Positions 7,156 to 14,356 are shown, counted from the first letter of the stretch. The stretch is DNA of 14,523 nucleotides from JBECKR01 sp040235415 (GCA_040235415.1 JBECKR010000283.1:1-14523), one strand, 5' to 3'. The notes: generated from the sequence alone by a model not told the origin. Numbers and translations: made by a program.

Positions 7156-7492
7156 CCCGCGCGGAGGTCGACGTCCTTGCCGAGGCCGAGGTCCTGGAGG
7201 ACCACGAGGATCGGACGATCATTGCCGAGCGTCCTTGCGTCGGTCGCTTCGCTTGCGCTCAAGGCTTGATCGTCCGACCCCGCAGCCATCGGCGTCCCTT
7301 GAAGCGGGGCAACCCGGAGACACGCGGCGAGGAGGGGCCGGAGAGAAGTCCACCTCAGCGTTGGAGCCGTGCATCCGCAGCGGCTTCGAGTTCCGTTGCG
7401 AGAGCGGCGAGCCGGTGCGCGACGAGGTCCCGTCGACGATCTGCAGCGCTGCGCGCCCACGAGTCGGAATCCCGGGGCCCCGCCCTTACCCG

Positions 7493-7513
7493 GTCCGGAT
7501 ATACTCTCCGGAC
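7493..7513 (+). promoter_or_regulatory. TATACT -10-like box inside a 7-bp inverted repeat
   Basis: GTCCGGA (7493-7499) and TCCGGAC (7507-7513) are perfect inverted arms around the spacer TATACTC, whose first six bases are a good -10 hexamer. No good -35 is visible 16-18 nt upstream. The arrangement would suit an operator covering a promoter for the methyltransferase gene at 7656; this is inference. Confidence 0.3.
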
Positions 7514-7589
7514 GACGCGGCGGCCCGCCGAAGAGCAACCTCCACCGCGCTCACGTCATCGAGGGTCTCACGGCCTACGCCGACGGGAA

Positions 7590-7607
7590 CGGGGTTCGGC
7601 CCCGTTT
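7590..7607 (+). terminator. Hairpin plus TTT (copy 1 of a repeated element)
   Basis: CGGGG-TTCGG-CCCCG followed by TTT, a 5-bp GC stem. A near-identical copy lies at 11536-11553. It is 48 nt before the methyltransferase start and more than 430 nt after the nearest upstream stop codon, so it may be a leader element rather than a terminator. Confidence 0.35.
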
Positions 7608-7655
7608 CGGTCGTTCTCATGAATTGCGGTCAGGCGGCATGGAGGAGCGAGATCG

Positions 7656-8459
7656 ATGGCGGATGTCGGGAAGGATCGGTGGGCGGGAGGGGAGTCCTAC
7701 GAGCGCTTCATGGGGCGGTGGAGTCGAAGCCTCGCCCGGTCCTTCGTCGACTGGCTCGCCGTTCCTCCGGGGGGCCACTGGCTCGAGATCGGGTGCGGCA
7801 CGGGCTCGCTGACCGCGGAGGTGTGCGAGCGGGCGGCCCCTGCTTCCGTTCTCGCCGTCGACTCTTCGCCTCAGCTCGTCGCCCATGCCCGGGCCTCCTT
7901 GGCCGGCAAGCCGGTGGAGTTCCTGGCTGCGGCGGCCCAGGCGTTGCCGGACCGACGCGGTGGCTACGACGCGGTGGTCTCGTCGCTCGTCCTCAACTTC
8001 CTGCCCGACCCGTGCGCCGCGGCGGCCGGCATGCGAAAGGTGGTGGCGGATGACGGCGTGGTCGCGGCGTGCGTGTGGGACTATGCGGCCGGCATGGGGT
8101 TTCTGCGGCACTTCTGGGACGCGGCGGTGGCTCTCGATCCGGCGGCTCGTCGCCATGACGAGGGCGAGCGCTTTCCGGTGTGTTCCCCGGACGCGCTCGA
8201 GGCGGTATTCCGGGGGGCAGGCTTCCCGCACGTGAACGTCGACGCGCTGGAGATCGGCACTCACTTCCGGGACTTCGACGACTACTGGCGTCCATTCGAC
8301 GGCGGTCCGGGCCCGGCGCCGACCTACTTGTCGTCCTTGTCCGAGGATCGGCAGCGCGCGCTGGCCGAGCGACTCCGGGGCACGTTGCCCCGGCAACCCG
8401 ACGGGTCGATCTCGCTGACCGCCAAGGCGTGGGCCGTCCGGGCACGGAATGCCGCCTGA
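7656..8459 (+). CDS. Class I SAM-dependent methyltransferase
   Basis: A 267-residue methyltransferase. Motif I is LEIGCGTGSL at 43-52, the acidic end of strand beta2 is D69 (AVDSS), and strand beta4 reads GYDAVVSSLVLNFLPDP (about 103-119), a good match to the UbiE/Methyltransf_11 group. The N-terminal GGESYERFMGRWSRSLARSF segment is characteristic of a common family of small-molecule methyltransferases in soil bacteria. The C-terminal region, with an FRDFDDYWRPF stretch, probably forms the substrate lid. The ATG at 7656 is preceded by GGAGGAG at 7641-7647. It is not related closely to the 186-residue methyltransferase at 3944. The substrate is not predictable. Confidence 0.9.
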   Translation: MADVGKDRWAGGESYERFMGRWSRSLARSFVDWLAVPPGGHWLEIGCGTGSLTAEVCERAAPASVLAVDSSPQLVAHARASLAGKPVEFLAAAAQALPDRRGGYDAVVSSLVLNFLPDPCAAAAGMRKVVADDGVVAACVWDYAAGMGFLRHFWDAAVALDPAARRHDEGERFPVCSPDALEAVFRGAGFPHVNVDALEIGTHFRDFDDYWRPFDGGPGPAPTYLSSLSEDRQRALAERLRGTLPRQPDGSISLTAKAWAVRARNAA

Positions 8460-8462
8460 GCC

Positions 8463-8514
8463 CCGGTGGCTGCGGCCCGTCCGCTGTGCGGACCGCGCCG
8501 AGCCCCGCCACCGG
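8463..8514 (+). terminator. Nested hairpins after the methyltransferase gene
   Basis: An outer 8-bp inverted repeat (CCGGTGGC 8463-8470 with GCCACCGG 8507-8514) encloses an inner perfect hairpin GTCCGC-TGT-GCGGAC (8479-8493). It begins 3 nt after the TGA. There is no T-run, so it is a terminator-like or mRNA-end structure with moderate support. Confidence 0.4.
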
Positions 8515-8539
8515 TCGCCTCCCGTCGGCGCTCGCGACC

Positions 8540-8568
8540 CCGGGAATCCCGGATCCCTGCACTAAGAT
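8540..8568 (+). promoter_or_regulatory. Palindrome and -10-like box upstream of the kinase gene
   Basis: CCGGGAATCCCGG at 8540-8552 is a 13-nt palindrome with 6-bp arms. A -10-like TAAGAT (8563-8568) follows, placing the palindrome where the -35 would be. This would suit an operator or alternative-sigma site about 45-70 nt before the kinase GTG. No matching protein factor is known. Confidence 0.25.
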
Positions 8569-8610
8569 ATCGCCGCGCGGTCCGCCTGACGGGCCGACGG
8601 GACCGACGAC

Positions 8611-11511
8611 GTGGAACTCGCACAGGGACAGCGGCTCGGTCACTACCGGATCGAGAGGAAGATCGGCCAGGGGGGCATGGGCGCGGTCTACCTCGCGAGC
8701 GACGCCCGGCTCGACCGCCGGGTGGCGATCAAGGTGCTGAGGTCCGAGCTCACCGCGGACGGGGAGCGTCGGCTGCGCTTCCGGCAGGAGGCGACGCTCG
8801 CCGCCGCGTTCAATCACCCGAACATCGCCACGGTCTACGACGTCGGCGAGGAGGGCGGCGTCACGTTCATCGTCATGGAGTACGTGCGGGGCGACCCGCT
8901 TCGCGAGCTGATCCACGGCGGGCCCCTGGCGGTCGAGCGGGCGCTCGATCTCGCCACGGGAATCGCGGCCGGCCTGGCGAAGGCGCACCGCGAGGGGGTG
9001 CTGCACCGCGATCTCAAGCCGGACAACGTGGTGCTGACGAGGGAGGGCGTTCCCAAGATCCTCGACTTCGGTCTCGGTAAGCTGATCGGCGAGCGGTCCC
9101 CGTCCGCGTCGGCGGTCGTCTCCGAGACGCGGACCGTGACGGCCGACGCTTCGCCCTGGGTCACCCACGCCGGGCAGGTCCTCGGCACCCTCGCCTACAT
9201 GTCGCCCGAACAGCTGCAGGGACGACCCGTCGACGCGCGGAGCGACGTGTTCTCGTTCGGCGCCCTGCTCTACGAGCTGCTCGCCGCGAAGCGTCCCTTC
9301 GTCGGCAAGTCGAAGCTCGACACCGCGTCGGCCATCCTGCGCGACACTCCGGCGCCGCTCGGGGAACGGCGGCAGGACGTCCCCGGGGAGCTCGAGGAGA
9401 TCCTGGGGCGGTGCCTCGCCAAGGAGCCCGACCGCCGCTTCGCTTCGGGAGCGGAGCTGTACGAGGCACTGAGCGCGGTCAAGCGACGCCTCGAGACGCC
9501 GGAAGCCGGCCTGGGCTCCCTGTTGCGCCGCCCGATGCCGCTCGCGGCCGCGGGGCTGGTCGTGGTCCTCGGCGTCGCCGGAGCCGTCTGGTTCGCGCAG
9601 CGCAGCTCCCGGGTGTCCTGGGCCCGCAACGAGGCGCTCCCCGAGATCCAGCGCCTGCTCACCCAAGGGGACCAGGACGCGGCGATCCGATTGCTGCGCG
9701 AGGCATCCGCGGTGATTCCCGACGACCCCTTCCTCGAGGAGTACATGCGCGCCGTCGGGGTTCCGATCACCCTGGAGTCCGATCCGACCGGCGCGACCGT
9801 GTTCGCCAAGGGATACGACCATCCCGAACGCGACTGGATCCGCATCGGCGAGACGCCGATCCAAAGCGCCCTCCTACCGCTCCCGGCTCGATTCCGGGTC
9901 GAGAAGGAAGGGTTCGTCCCGTTCGAGGGAGCGCCCTTCGGCGGGCGGATCGCCTTCCGCTTGTTCAGGGAAGACGAGACGCCGCCGGGCATGGTCTACG
10001 TCGCGGGCGGCAGCATCTCCTTCGGGAGCTCGCCGGCGGTACGACTCGACCCGTTCTGGATCGACAAGTACGAGGTGAGCAATCGCGAGTACGAGGCCTT
10101 CGTCGGCGCCGGCGGCTACCGCGAGGACCGCTTTTGGGACCCGGCGGTCGATCGCGGCGCCTTCGTCGACACGACCGGCCGGCCGGGCCCGGCCGGGTGG
10201 GCCCTGGGCAGCTACCCGGCGGGAGAAGACGACCGTCCCGTCGGCGGCGTGAGCTGGTACGAGGCCTCGGCCTTCGCCGCCTGGTCCGGCAAGAGCCTGC
10301 CGACCGTGTTCCACTGGCGGCTCGCCGCGCAGCAGGGCGTCTTCAGCGAGATCCTCCGGTGGAGCAATTTCGACAGCAAGGGCCCGGCGGCGGTCGGCAG
10401 CTACGACGGCCTGGGCCCCTCCGGCACGTACGACATGGCCGGGAACGTGCGCGAGTGGTGTCTCAATCGGACCGGCGACGGTCGCTACGTCCTGGGGGGC
10501 GCCTGGCTGCAGCCGGATTACCTCTATCGCTCGGCCGACGCGACCGATCCGACCGATCGCCTCGCGATCGACGGCTTCCGTTGCATCCGGGCCCGCGGCG
10601 ACCTGCCCGCCGCGTCTCTGGTCGCGATCGACAATCCGGTCGTGGATCACCGGCAGGACACGGCGGTCGGCGACGACGTCTTCGCCCTCACGCGTCAAGC
10701 CTTCGCCTACGATCCGCGCGACCTCGAGGTCGAGGTCGAGGTCGAGTCGAGCGAGCCGGAGGAGGCGTGGCGCCACGATGTCGTGTCGATCCTCGCGGCC
10801 TACGGGGAGGAACGGTTCCGGATCCACCTCTACCTGCCGAAGGACACCGACCCGCCCTACCAAGCCGTCGTCTACTTTCCTCCCTCGAGCGCGCACTTCC
10901 TCCGCGACGGCTCGAAGCCGAGCTTCCCGCTGGCCTACTTCGTGCCGAAGAGCGGGCGCGCTCTCGTCGTTCCGATCTACAAGGGAACCTACGACCGGCG
11001 GGTCGAGTCGCGCGGACCCAACGACGAACGCGACGTGCTGATCCAGCAGGTCAAGGATCTGCGTCGCACGATCGACTACCTCGAGACGCGGCCCGACGTC
11101 GACCGCGACAAGCTCGCCTACTACGGCGTCAGTTGGGGTGCCAAGCTCGGGCCCGTGATGACGGCGATGGAGCCGCGGTTCGCCGCGAGCATCCTCCTGG
11201 CGGGCGGGCTGGATCGCTTTCCCGACGACTGGCCCCCCGGCGCCGTACCGCAGAACTTCGCGCCGCGCTCGACCGTGCCGACGCTGATGATCAACGGCCG
11301 CAAGGACTTCGGGGCCCCGGTGGAAACGAACATCCGGCCGCTGTTCGACCTGCTCGGAACCCCCGCCGAGCGCAAGAGCCTCGTCCTGCTCGACGGCGGC
11401 CACGTCCCGGCCGCACCGAACGAGGTGATCCGAGCGGTGCTCGACTGGTTCGACCTCTACCTCGGGCCGGTGTCCGGGGCGGGCCGGCCGCGAGCGCAAC
11501 GCGTCGAATAA
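8611..11511 (+). CDS. Membrane Ser/Thr kinase fused to FGE-like and alpha/beta-hydrolase domains
   Basis: A 966-residue one-pass membrane protein. Residues 10-290 are a PknB-type kinase with all key residues: glycine loop GQGGMG 19-24, K41, E60, HRDLKPDN 132-139, DFG 152-154 and SPE 198-200. A transmembrane helix lies at about 309-328, so the rest should be outside the cytoplasm. Residues 385-450 look like a PEGA domain (ITLESDPTGATVFAKG). Residues 456-660 are an FGE/SUMF1-type domain (PFWIDKYEVSNREYEAF, GGVSWYEASAFAAW, GNVREWC), but the cysteine pair expected after GGAW (630-640) is absent, so it is unlikely to make formylglycine. Residues 725-955 are an alpha/beta hydrolase with a likely triad S841 (GVSWG), D899 and H931. 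The start is GTG with a weak ribosome site. A periplasmic signal sensed or processed by the outer domains is a reasonable inference. Confidence 0.92.
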   Translation: MELAQGQRLGHYRIERKIGQGGMGAVYLASDARLDRRVAIKVLRSELTADGERRLRFRQEATLAAAFNHPNIATVYDVGEEGGVTFIVMEYVRGDPLRELIHGGPLAVERALDLATGIAAGLAKAHREGVLHRDLKPDNVVLTREGVPKILDFGLGKLIGERSPSASAVVSETRTVTADASPWVTHAGQVLGTLAYMSPEQLQGRPVDARSDVFSFGALLYELLAAKRPFVGKSKLDTASAILRDTPAPLGERRQDVPGELEEILGRCLAKEPDRRFASGAELYEALSAVKRRLETPEAGLGSLLRRPMPLAAAGLVVVLGVAGAVWFAQRSSRVSWARNEALPEIQRLLTQGDQDAAIRLLREASAVIPDDPFLEEYMRAVGVPITLESDPTGATVFAKGYDHPERDWIRIGETPIQSALLPLPARFRVEKEGFVPFEGAPFGGRIAFRLFREDETPPGMVYVAGGSISFGSSPAVRLDPFWIDKYEVSNREYEAFVGAGGYREDRFWDPAVDRGAFVDTTGRPGPAGWALGSYPAGEDDRPVGGVSWYEASAFAAWSGKSLPTVFHWRLAAQQGVFSEILRWSNFDSKGPAAVGSYDGLGPSGTYDMAGNVREWCLNRTGDGRYVLGGAWLQPDYLYRSADATDPTDRLAIDGFRCIRARGDLPAASLVAIDNPVVDHRQDTAVGDDVFALTRQAFAYDPRDLEVEVEVESSEPEEAWRHDVVSILAAYGEERFRIHLYLPKDTDPPYQAVVYFPPSSAHFLRDGSKPSFPLAYFVPKSGRALVVPIYKGTYDRRVESRGPNDERDVLIQQVKDLRRTIDYLETRPDVDRDKLAYYGVSWGAKLGPVMTAMEPRFAASILLAGGLDRFPDDWPPGAVPQNFAPRSTVPTLMINGRKDFGAPVETNIRPLFDLLGTPAERKSLVLLDGGHVPAAPNEVIRAVLDWFDLYLGPVSGAGRPRAQRVE
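10726..10743 (+). repeat. Three tandem GAGGTC hexamers in the kinase gene linker
   Basis: Three exact GAGGTC units encode a Glu-Val run (EVEVEVE, about residues 706-712) between the FGE-like and hydrolase domains. It is in frame, and copy-number change would alter the linker by two residues per unit. Confidence 0.6.
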
Positions 11512-11535
11512 AGCGGCGACGCCGTCCGTTCGAAC

Positions 11536-11553
11536 CGGGGATCGGCCCCGTTT
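11536..11553 (+). terminator. Hairpin plus TTT after the kinase gene (copy 2 of a repeated element)
   Basis: CGGGG-ATCGG-CCCCG followed by TTT, 25 nt after the kinase stop. Together with the downstream TCGTTC it matches the element at 7590 at 23 of 26 positions. It may be a weak intrinsic terminator of the kinase gene or a leader element of the DUF1272 gene. Confidence 0.45.
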
Positions 11554-11609
11554 GCGTCGTTCGCGTAACATACCGTCAGATGGATGCACACACGACGAGG
11601 ACCATCGAA

Positions 11610-11789
11610 ATGGCGCTGGAAATGCGGTCGATTTGTGAAAAGTGCAACGCGCCGCTCGCGCAGGATGCGGACGCGGCGATCTGCAGCTTCGAGTGCACGT
11701 TCTGCCCCGGCTGCGCCGTAGCCATGCACCACACGTGTCCGAATTGCGGGGGCGAGTTGGTGGCGCGACCCAAGCGGCGCCGGAGTTGA
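11610..11789 (+). CDS. DUF1272 zinc-ribbon protein
   Basis: A 59-residue protein matching the DUF1272 family from end to end: MALEMRSICEKCNAPL, then ICSFECTFCPGCA, then HHTCPNCGGELVARPKRR. Eight cysteines (9, 12, 25, 29, 32, 35, 43, 46), mostly in CxxC pairs, suggest two bound zinc ions. The family has no known function. The start at 11610 is chosen because the family begins MALEMRP and GAGG (11597-11600) is placed 9 nt upstream; an in-frame ATG at 11580 would add ten unrelated residues. It follows the kinase gene by 98 nt, with a hairpin between. Confidence 0.88.
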   Translation: MALEMRSICEKCNAPLAQDADAAICSFECTFCPGCAVAMHHTCPNCGGELVARPKRRRS

Positions 11790-11799
11790 GCTCCGGCGC
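11777..11799 (+). terminator. Perfect 9-bp hairpin spanning the DUF1272 stop codon
   Basis: GCGCCGGAG (11777-11785), loop TTGAG containing the stop TGA, then CTCCGGCGC (11791-11799). The stem is perfect and GC-rich but has no T-run after it. It probably terminates or protects the DUF1272 transcript. Confidence 0.5.
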
Positions 11800-11812
11800 A
11801 CGCACCACCTGA

Positions 11813-12066
11813 CGCGCGCCGGCCGCGGATGCCGTCATCCGGTTTCGTCCGGACGTCGGGCACACGCTCGGGGACCGTGTTCGCCGGGCGATCGAAGTCG
11901 TCCTCGAGGAAGCGCTTGCGGGAGCCCGCGGCGCCGAACGCGACGTCCGCAGCGACGGGCGCCGCGGCTACCGCAACGGGACGGTCCAGCGCGACGCCAC
12001 CCCCGAGATCGGTCCGCAGCGGATCCGGAGTCCTCGACGGAGGGTGATGCGTGGCGACGGCGCCAC
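11813..12066 (+). pseudogene. Fragment of a mutator/IS256-type transposase
   Basis: The frame open from 11813 to the edge of the IS66 element reads like the N-terminal region of mutator-type transposases: a helical segment DRVRRAIEVVLEEALAG, then DGRRGYRNGTVQR, then IGPQRIRSPRRRV. The RGYRNG motif followed by a beta segment ending in P-R is the hallmark. There is no clear start codon, and the downstream catalytic part is absent. The reading frame ends at TAA formed by the first bases of the IS66 inverted repeat, so this piece was cut by, or lies against, the insertion. The weak point is the short length of the match. Confidence 0.6.
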
Positions 12067-12092
12067 GTAAGCGGTCAGGAATCGGCGTTCTT
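12067..12092 (+). repeat. IS66 left terminal inverted repeat
   Basis: 26 bp starting GTAAGCGGTC. It differs from the complement of the right repeat at three positions. The last codons and stop of tnpC lie inside it. Confidence 0.9.
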
Positions 12093-13670
12093 GACGCGAT
12101 CGACCGCGGATCGCAACGGATCGCCGGCGAACCGCTCCTTCCATAGCCGCGGCGTCAGTGCCGCGACGTCGCTGGCCGGGTGGAGCTCCACGCGTTGCAG
12201 CACGTCGACGAGGTAGGTGTAGGGGTTGACGCCCTGCAGACGGCAACTCGCCAGCACGCTCTGGAACACCCCGACGTCGCGCGCCCCGAGCTCCGTCCAG
12301 CAGAACATCCAGTTCTTCCGCCCCAGCGCGATCGGTCGGATCTCCCGCTCGAGGTGATTCGTGTCGATCGGGACGTCCGGGTACTCCAGAAACACCCGCA
12401 GCGCCGCCTCGCGCGACAGCGCGTAGTGCGCCGCCTCGGTGAACGGGTTGCGCGGCAGCAGGACGTGCTCCTCCAGGACCGTCTTCAGCCACTCGAAGAA
12501 TGCGTCGACGATCGGCTTGCTGTGCTGTGCGCGCTTTTCGAGCAGTTCCTCGCCGTCCGACAGCCTCGGATTCAGCTTCGATTCCTCGTCGTACAGCCGA
12601 GCGATCCGCTCGAGCGCCGCCGCGGTCAGCTCCGGCTCCACGTCCGCGGCCTTCACAAACTGCCGTCGCGTGTGCGCCCAGCACTGCGCATGCACGATGC
12701 CGTTGACCTGCGCCGCGTAGCGCTCGTAGGTCGCGTAGCCGTCCGAGACCAGCACGCCTTCGTAGCGCGATAGCACGTCTTGGAGCAGCCGGCCCGAGCG
12801 CGACTCCGAGAACGGAAACACGATCTCGTCCCGATCCCCGTAGATCGGCCAGAAGTAGCCGGTCTTCATCTTGCCTCGGACCTTGCGGCCCGCCTTGATC
12901 GGCGTCTCGTCCATCGTCACGACGCGGCCCGACAGGATCGACCCGAGCAGCGCTTCGTAGACCGGGACCAGCAGGTCCGCCGTGCGCTGCATCCAGCCCG
13001 TCAGCGTCGACCGCGCGAGGCGGACACCCGCGGCCTTCATGCGCTGGTGCTGGCGATAGAGCGGCAGGTGGTAGGCGAACTTGTCGATCGCCAGGCACGC
13101 CAAGAGGCTCACGTCGGCCACGCCCTTGCCCAGCACCGCGGGCGGCGCCGGGGGGCACGACAACGTGCCGTCGGACTTGCGCTTCACGACGGGCCGGACG
13201 TACTTCAGGACGACGAACGAGCTGGGCCTCTTCGCCAGCCGCAGCGTCACCTTCTCGCCGACGACCTCATGGTCACCGTCGGGAAGCGGCGCCTCGATCC
13301 GGATCTCCTCGACCGGGACGGTGTCGTCGAAGCGCACGCCGGCGTCGTCGGGAGCGTCGGCGTCCTTGCGGTCGCGGCTGCGGCGACGGTGCTCGGCGAC
13401 CGTGATCTCCGTGCCGGGCTCCTCCTTCGAACGCCACTCGCCGAGAGCGAGCTGCCGGCCGTCGGGATCGACCAGGCGGCGCTCCGACTTCGAGCCGAAC
13501 AGCTGGCGCTTGAACCACTCGATCTGGCGGGTCAGCTCGTCGACGCGCTCGGCGAGCGTGTCGCGGGACCGCTCGATCGATGCGTGCTCCTGCCGAAGCT
13601 CGTGGTGGGACGCGAGCAACGCGACGATCTCTTCGTGGTTCAGCCTCGTCGCTTGCTCTTCGAACGACAT
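12075..13670 (-). CDS. tnpC: IS66 transposase TnpC (DDE catalytic subunit)
   Basis: This 531-residue protein has the IS66 TnpC layout and length. Residues about 15-60 form a coiled-coil/leucine-zipper-like segment ending in the signature FKRQLFGSKSER. The central catalytic domain has D254 (VVTMDETPIKA), D310 (VLVSDGYATYER) and E441 (NHLEREIRP, followed by IALGRKNWMF), the DDE triad, plus the family motif CWAHTRRQF at 330-338. A C-terminal segment with NPYTYLVDVLQR matches the IS66 C-terminal domain. The frame is unbroken, so the protein may be active. The ATG lies 9 nt after the tnpB stop with no clear ribosome site, suggesting coupling. The stop sits in the left inverted repeat. Confidence 0.96.
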   Translation of the reverse strand: MSFEEQATRLNHEEIVALLASHHELRQEHASIERSRDTLAERVDELTRQIEWFKRQLFGSKSERRLVDPDGRQLALGEWRSKEEPGTEITVAEHRRRSRDRKDADAPDDAGVRFDDTVPVEEIRIEAPLPDGDHEVVGEKVTLRLAKRPSSFVVLKYVRPVVKRKSDGTLSCPPAPPAVLGKGVADVSLLACLAIDKFAYHLPLYRQHQRMKAAGVRLARSTLTGWMQRTADLLVPVYEALLGSILSGRVVTMDETPIKAGRKVRGKMKTGYFWPIYGDRDEIVFPFSESRSGRLLQDVLSRYEGVLVSDGYATYERYAAQVNGIVHAQCWAHTRRQFVKAADVEPELTAAALERIARLYDEESKLNPRLSDGEELLEKRAQHSKPIVDAFFEWLKTVLEEHVLLPRNPFTEAAHYALSREAALRVFLEYPDVPIDTNHLEREIRPIALGRKNWMFCWTELGARDVGVFQSVLASCRLQGVNPYTYLVDVLQRVELHPASDVAALTPRLWKERFAGDPLRSAVDRVKNADS

Positions 13671-13679
13671 GCACGTGTT

Positions 13680-14006
13680 CTATCGCATCGCGCGCCGCCT
13701 GCCAAGCACTATTCCGTCGAGAATCAACCGGAACGCCTGCTCGCTGATCTCCTGCTTCGCTTCCCCCGACGGAAGATGGAACCGGCCGCGCTCCAAGCGC
13801 TTGGCGAACAGGCAGAATCCGGTGCGGTCCCAAGTCACGAGCTTCAGGTAGTTGCCCTTGCGATTGAAGAACACGAACAGCGTGCCCGAGAGCGGATCCT
13901 CTTGAAGCACGCTCTTCACGACCCCGATCAGACCGTCGAACGACTTGCGCATGTCGATCGGCTCGCGGTACGCGAGGATCCGCGGCGGAGCGGACGACAA
14001 GAACAC
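13680..14006 (-). CDS. tnpB: IS66 accessory protein TnpB (Orf2)
   Basis: A 108-residue protein matching IS66 Orf2/TnpB from end to end: DMRKSFDGLIGVV, DPLSGTLFVFFNRKGNYLKL, WDRTGFCLFAKRLERGRF and a C-terminal LILDGI. It is required for transposition of IS66 elements together with TnpA and TnpC; its biochemical role is not settled. The start is a GTG at 14004-14006, 3 nt after the tnpA stop, so translation is probably coupled. Confidence 0.95.
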   Translation of the reverse strand: MFLSSAPPRILAYREPIDMRKSFDGLIGVVKSVLQEDPLSGTLFVFFNRKGNYLKLVTWDRTGFCLFAKRLERGRFHLPSGEAKQEISEQAFRLILDGIVLGRRRAMR

Positions 14007-14009
14007 CGC

Positions 14010-14282
14010 CTACCCCCGGAACCGAAGCTCGACGCCGTTGGGAAGCGCGATCTCGAGCTCCCAGGTCGCGGCGGCCGTCGATGCCGCAGGCTCGAGCTCG
14101 ACGAAATCGGAGCTGCCCGCCACCTCCAGCCGACGCCGCCAGCGCTGCAGGCTGCTCAGCGAAACGCCCTCGCGTCGACAGAAGGCCGGCAAACTCAGGC
14201 CGCTCGCGCGCAGCCGCTGCACGATCGCGGACCACTCGGCCTCCGTGCGCCACACCCCGCGGCGCGTCGTCCTCCTCGGCAT
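14010..14282 (-). CDS. tnpA: IS66 accessory protein TnpA (helix-turn-helix)
   Basis: A 90-residue protein with the IS66 TnpA pattern: an N-terminal RRTTRRGVWRTEAEWSAIV helix, then a homeodomain-like helix-turn-helix LSLPAFCRREGVSLSSLQRW (about 29-48), then a beta-rich tail ALPNGVELRFRG. It probably binds the element ends or acts as a regulator. The ATG at 14280-14282 is preferred over one 48 nt upstream because GGAGGAG (14289-14295) is placed 6 nt before it. About 100 nt separate it from the right inverted repeat, where the element promoter should lie. Confidence 0.92.
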   Translation of the reverse strand: MPRRTTRRGVWRTEAEWSAIVQRLRASGLSLPAFCRREGVSLSSLQRWRRRLEVAGSSDFVELEPAASTAAATWELEIALPNGVELRFRG

Positions 14283-14288
14283 CGCGTG

Positions 14289-14295
14289 CTCCTCC
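14289..14295 (-). promoter_or_regulatory. Shine-Dalgarno site deciding the tnpA start
   Basis: GGAGGAG on the minus strand, 6 nt from the ATG at 14282; the upstream in-frame ATG at 14330 lies on the other side of it. Confidence 0.65.
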
Positions 14296-14356
14296 GTCGC
14301 CCGTCGACGCCAGCGCCGACGAAGGAACATTCGTACCGGATTCGAACGGACCGGGG

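Larger units (their letters stand above)
7156..7655. other. 500-bp stretch without a recognisable gene
   Basis: No frame on either strand gives a protein I recognise; the open frames are Arg/Ser/Pro-rich shadows. The stretch holds an 11-bp inverted repeat (7211-7221 and 7267-7277), a promoter-like TATACT enclosed by a 7-bp inverted repeat (7493-7513), and a hairpin followed by TTT (7590-7607) that recurs upstream of the DUF1272 gene. It may be a decayed gene remnant with a regulated leader for the methyltransferase gene at its right end. Confidence 0.5.

Noticed and set aside
7010..7622. Possible small genes in the gap between the epoxide hydrolase and methyltransferase genes
   Set aside because: No frame shows a family motif, a good ribosome site with a plausible start, or codon use like its neighbours.
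9874..11865. A 663-codon minus-strand frame and a 792-codon plus-strand frame over the kinase gene
   Set aside because: Both lie over a protein with full kinase and hydrolase motifs and are Arg/Pro-rich; only the last part of the plus-strand frame, from 11610, is real (the DUF1272 gene).
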